Part shown: piece after piece, positions 6,200-6,804 of the stretch
Layout of the letters: each line of letters begins with the position of its first letter
Numbering within the stretch: the first letter of the stretch is position 1
Assembly (NCBI GenBank): GCA_030627585.1
Contig: DAOURU010000058.1
Span: 1 to 6,804 of the forward strand
Length of the DNA: 6,804 nt
From: Bacillota bacterium
GTDB taxonomy: Bacteria > Bacillota > DSM-12270 > Thermacetogeniales > Thermacetogeniaceae
Direction: 5' to 3'
Notes under the pieces: model-generated
What the model was told of the DNA's origin: nothing
The model's input: only the letters and a program-made list of their open reading frames with translations
Databases searched by the model: none
Position numbers and translations under genes: made by a program

Positions 6200-6475
6200 T
6201 CAGGAACGCTCCTTTTCCAGCAGATCCCAGGGGACTAATTGCCTGGCCTCTTCCAAAAGCCGGTCCATTTCTTCTTTTAACGCAGCAATCTTGTCACCCA
6301 GTTCCTCGGGTTTCACTCCATATTCCGCCGCCTTCTGGTAAAGCTTTTCCCGCTGCTGCTCCAGCAGCTCTTTCTGGCTCAAAGCCCTTGACCTTAAGTC
6401 GCGGGATCTGCGCAACGCCTTTTTTAAATGGTTAATCTGTTCTTCGTATGGGGCCTGTTCTCTTGTTCCTTGCAA
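6200..6475 (-). CDS. Small coiled-coil protein, probable return-arm piece of the split Rad50-like ATPase
   Basis: A 91-residue, highly charged protein that is almost wholly helical and heptad-rich, broken by a Y-G-V-K-P turn near 52-56, with no catalytic motif, signal peptide or membrane segment. The start is TTG at 6475, with GGAGG (6488-6484) 8 bases upstream; the frame is closed by a TAG at 6493-6491, so it cannot extend further. It sits between the zinc-hook protein (26-base gap) and the ATPase C-terminal lobe (zero gap, same frame). By position it would be the part of the second coiled-coil arm nearest the hook. It may instead be an independent accessory subunit. No family name is recognised. 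Confidence 0.7.
   Translation of the reverse strand: MQGTREQAPYEEQINHLKKALRRSRDLRSRALSQKELLEQQREKLYQKAAEYGVKPEELGDKIAALKEEMDRLLEEARQLVPWDLLEKERS
6209..6214 (-). promoter_or_regulatory. Internal ribosome binding site supporting the GTG start at 6199
   Basis: AAGGAG lies within the last codons of the small coiled-coil gene, 9 bases before the GTG that directly follows its TGA. It argues that the two in-frame ORFs are separately initiated genes, probably by translational coupling, rather than one gene broken by a nonsense mutation. Confidence 0.6.
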
Positions 6476-6501
6476 AAGTCTCCCCTCCCTCTAGTGGTAT
6501 T

Positions 6502-6804
6502 CTATTGATATTCGGCAAGCACCCTTGCTACCGCCTCGCGGGTCAGGGTGCCGAAGCAAACAGGACACTTCCCGAGTCTGGTGAGAAGTTGACGGAACTC
6601 CTCGAGGTGCTTTTCGAGCTCTTTCTGGTAGCGCTCCGCGGCAGCGCAGGCCCCCTGAAAATCCCGCTCGCTGTCCTGCCAGGCTTTCCGGATCTCCAGA
6701 TATGCCTGAAGCTCCCGCGCCAGTGCGGCAACCCTGCTTGCATTTTCCTCTGCCCTCTCCAGCATTTCTGTACGCTCCACAATCCGGGCAACCCTGCTTA
6801 AGGA
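6502..6804 (-). CDS. Rad50/SbcC-like ATPase N-terminal part ending at a zinc hook (5' end outside window)
   Basis: The last 100 codons of a gene whose frame stays open to the window edge. A GTG at 6780 is available but has no ribosome binding site and falls in the middle of a helical segment, so it is unlikely to be the start. The visible part is a long charged coiled coil followed by L-G-K-C-P-V-C-F-G-T-L-T (cysteines at 6567-6556), the zinc-hook pattern of Rad50/SbcC proteins. Only 17 residues follow the second cysteine before the TAG, whereas normal Rad50/SbcC chains continue with a returning coiled coil and the second ATPase lobe. Those parts appear here as the next two genes. The missing N-terminus is expected to carry Walker A and a Q-loop. 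The hook is clear; identity of the unseen part is inference. Confidence 0.75.
   Translation of the reverse strand, partial: SLSRVARIVERTEMLERAEENASRVAALARELQAYLEIRKAWQDSERDFQGACAAAERYQKELEKHLEEFRQLLTRLGKCPVCFGTLTREAVARVLAEYQ

Noticed and set aside
6200..6202. The in-frame TGA as a selenocysteine codon
   Set aside because: No convincing hairpin of the bacterial SECIS type follows it, the position is within a coiled coil rather than a redox site, and the next codon is a GTG with a ribosome binding site.
6502..6780. A self-contained 92-residue zinc-hook protein starting at GTG 6780
   Set aside because: The frame is open to the window edge, there is no binding site before 6780, and the codon lies inside a continuous helical segment. 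The gene is most likely cut by the window.

Overview
All recognisable genes in this window lie on the minus strand. The mix of features suggests a Firmicute of the class Clostridia, possibly thermophilic or anaerobic (Moorella, Peptococcaceae or Thermacetogenium-like). The evidence is strong GGAGG-type ribosome binding sites, frequent GTG and TTG starts, sigma-A type promoters, a tRNA with an encoded CCA end, and protein sequences of Firmicute character. Base composition is moderate, with AT-rich spacers. The lineage is an inference; no rRNA or other decisive marker is present.

Layout in transcription order (right to left). (1) 6804-5546: three tightly packed genes that together resemble the hook and C-terminal half of a Rad50/SbcC-type ATPase. 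The first is cut by the window edge and ends in a coiled coil with a CPVC zinc-hook motif. The second is a 91-residue all-coiled-coil protein. The third is a 217-residue protein with a coiled coil followed by the signature, Walker B and H-loop half of an ABC/SMC-type ATPase head. The Walker A half should lie just outside the window. (2) 5517-4711: uppP/bacA, undecaprenyl-diphosphatase, starting 28 bases after the ATPase gene and probably in the same transcript. (3) 4710-4478: a 3' untranslated stretch ending in a good intrinsic terminator. (4) 4395-4269: a sigma-A promoter and a tRNA-Pro(CGG). (5) 4268-3750: a spacer with no convincing gene, containing a GC-rich, hairpin-forming patch with a possible 35-codon ORF and candidate promoters. 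(6) 3749-3045: a HAD-superfamily phosphatase. (7) 2981-1: dnaE, the DNA polymerase III alpha subunit, complete at its N-terminus and cut within the C-terminal OB-fold.

The most unusual point is the arrangement of the Rad50-like ATPase. The polypeptide appears to be broken just after the zinc hook, and again by an in-frame TGA followed directly by a GTG start that has its own ribosome binding site. This suggests a DNA-end-processing ATPase assembled from separate chains, encoded directly upstream of a cell-wall lipid-carrier gene. The remaining genes look ordinary and intact. The dnaE product keeps the full set of candidate PHP metal ligands that E. coli DnaE has lost, so it may carry its own proofreading nuclease.
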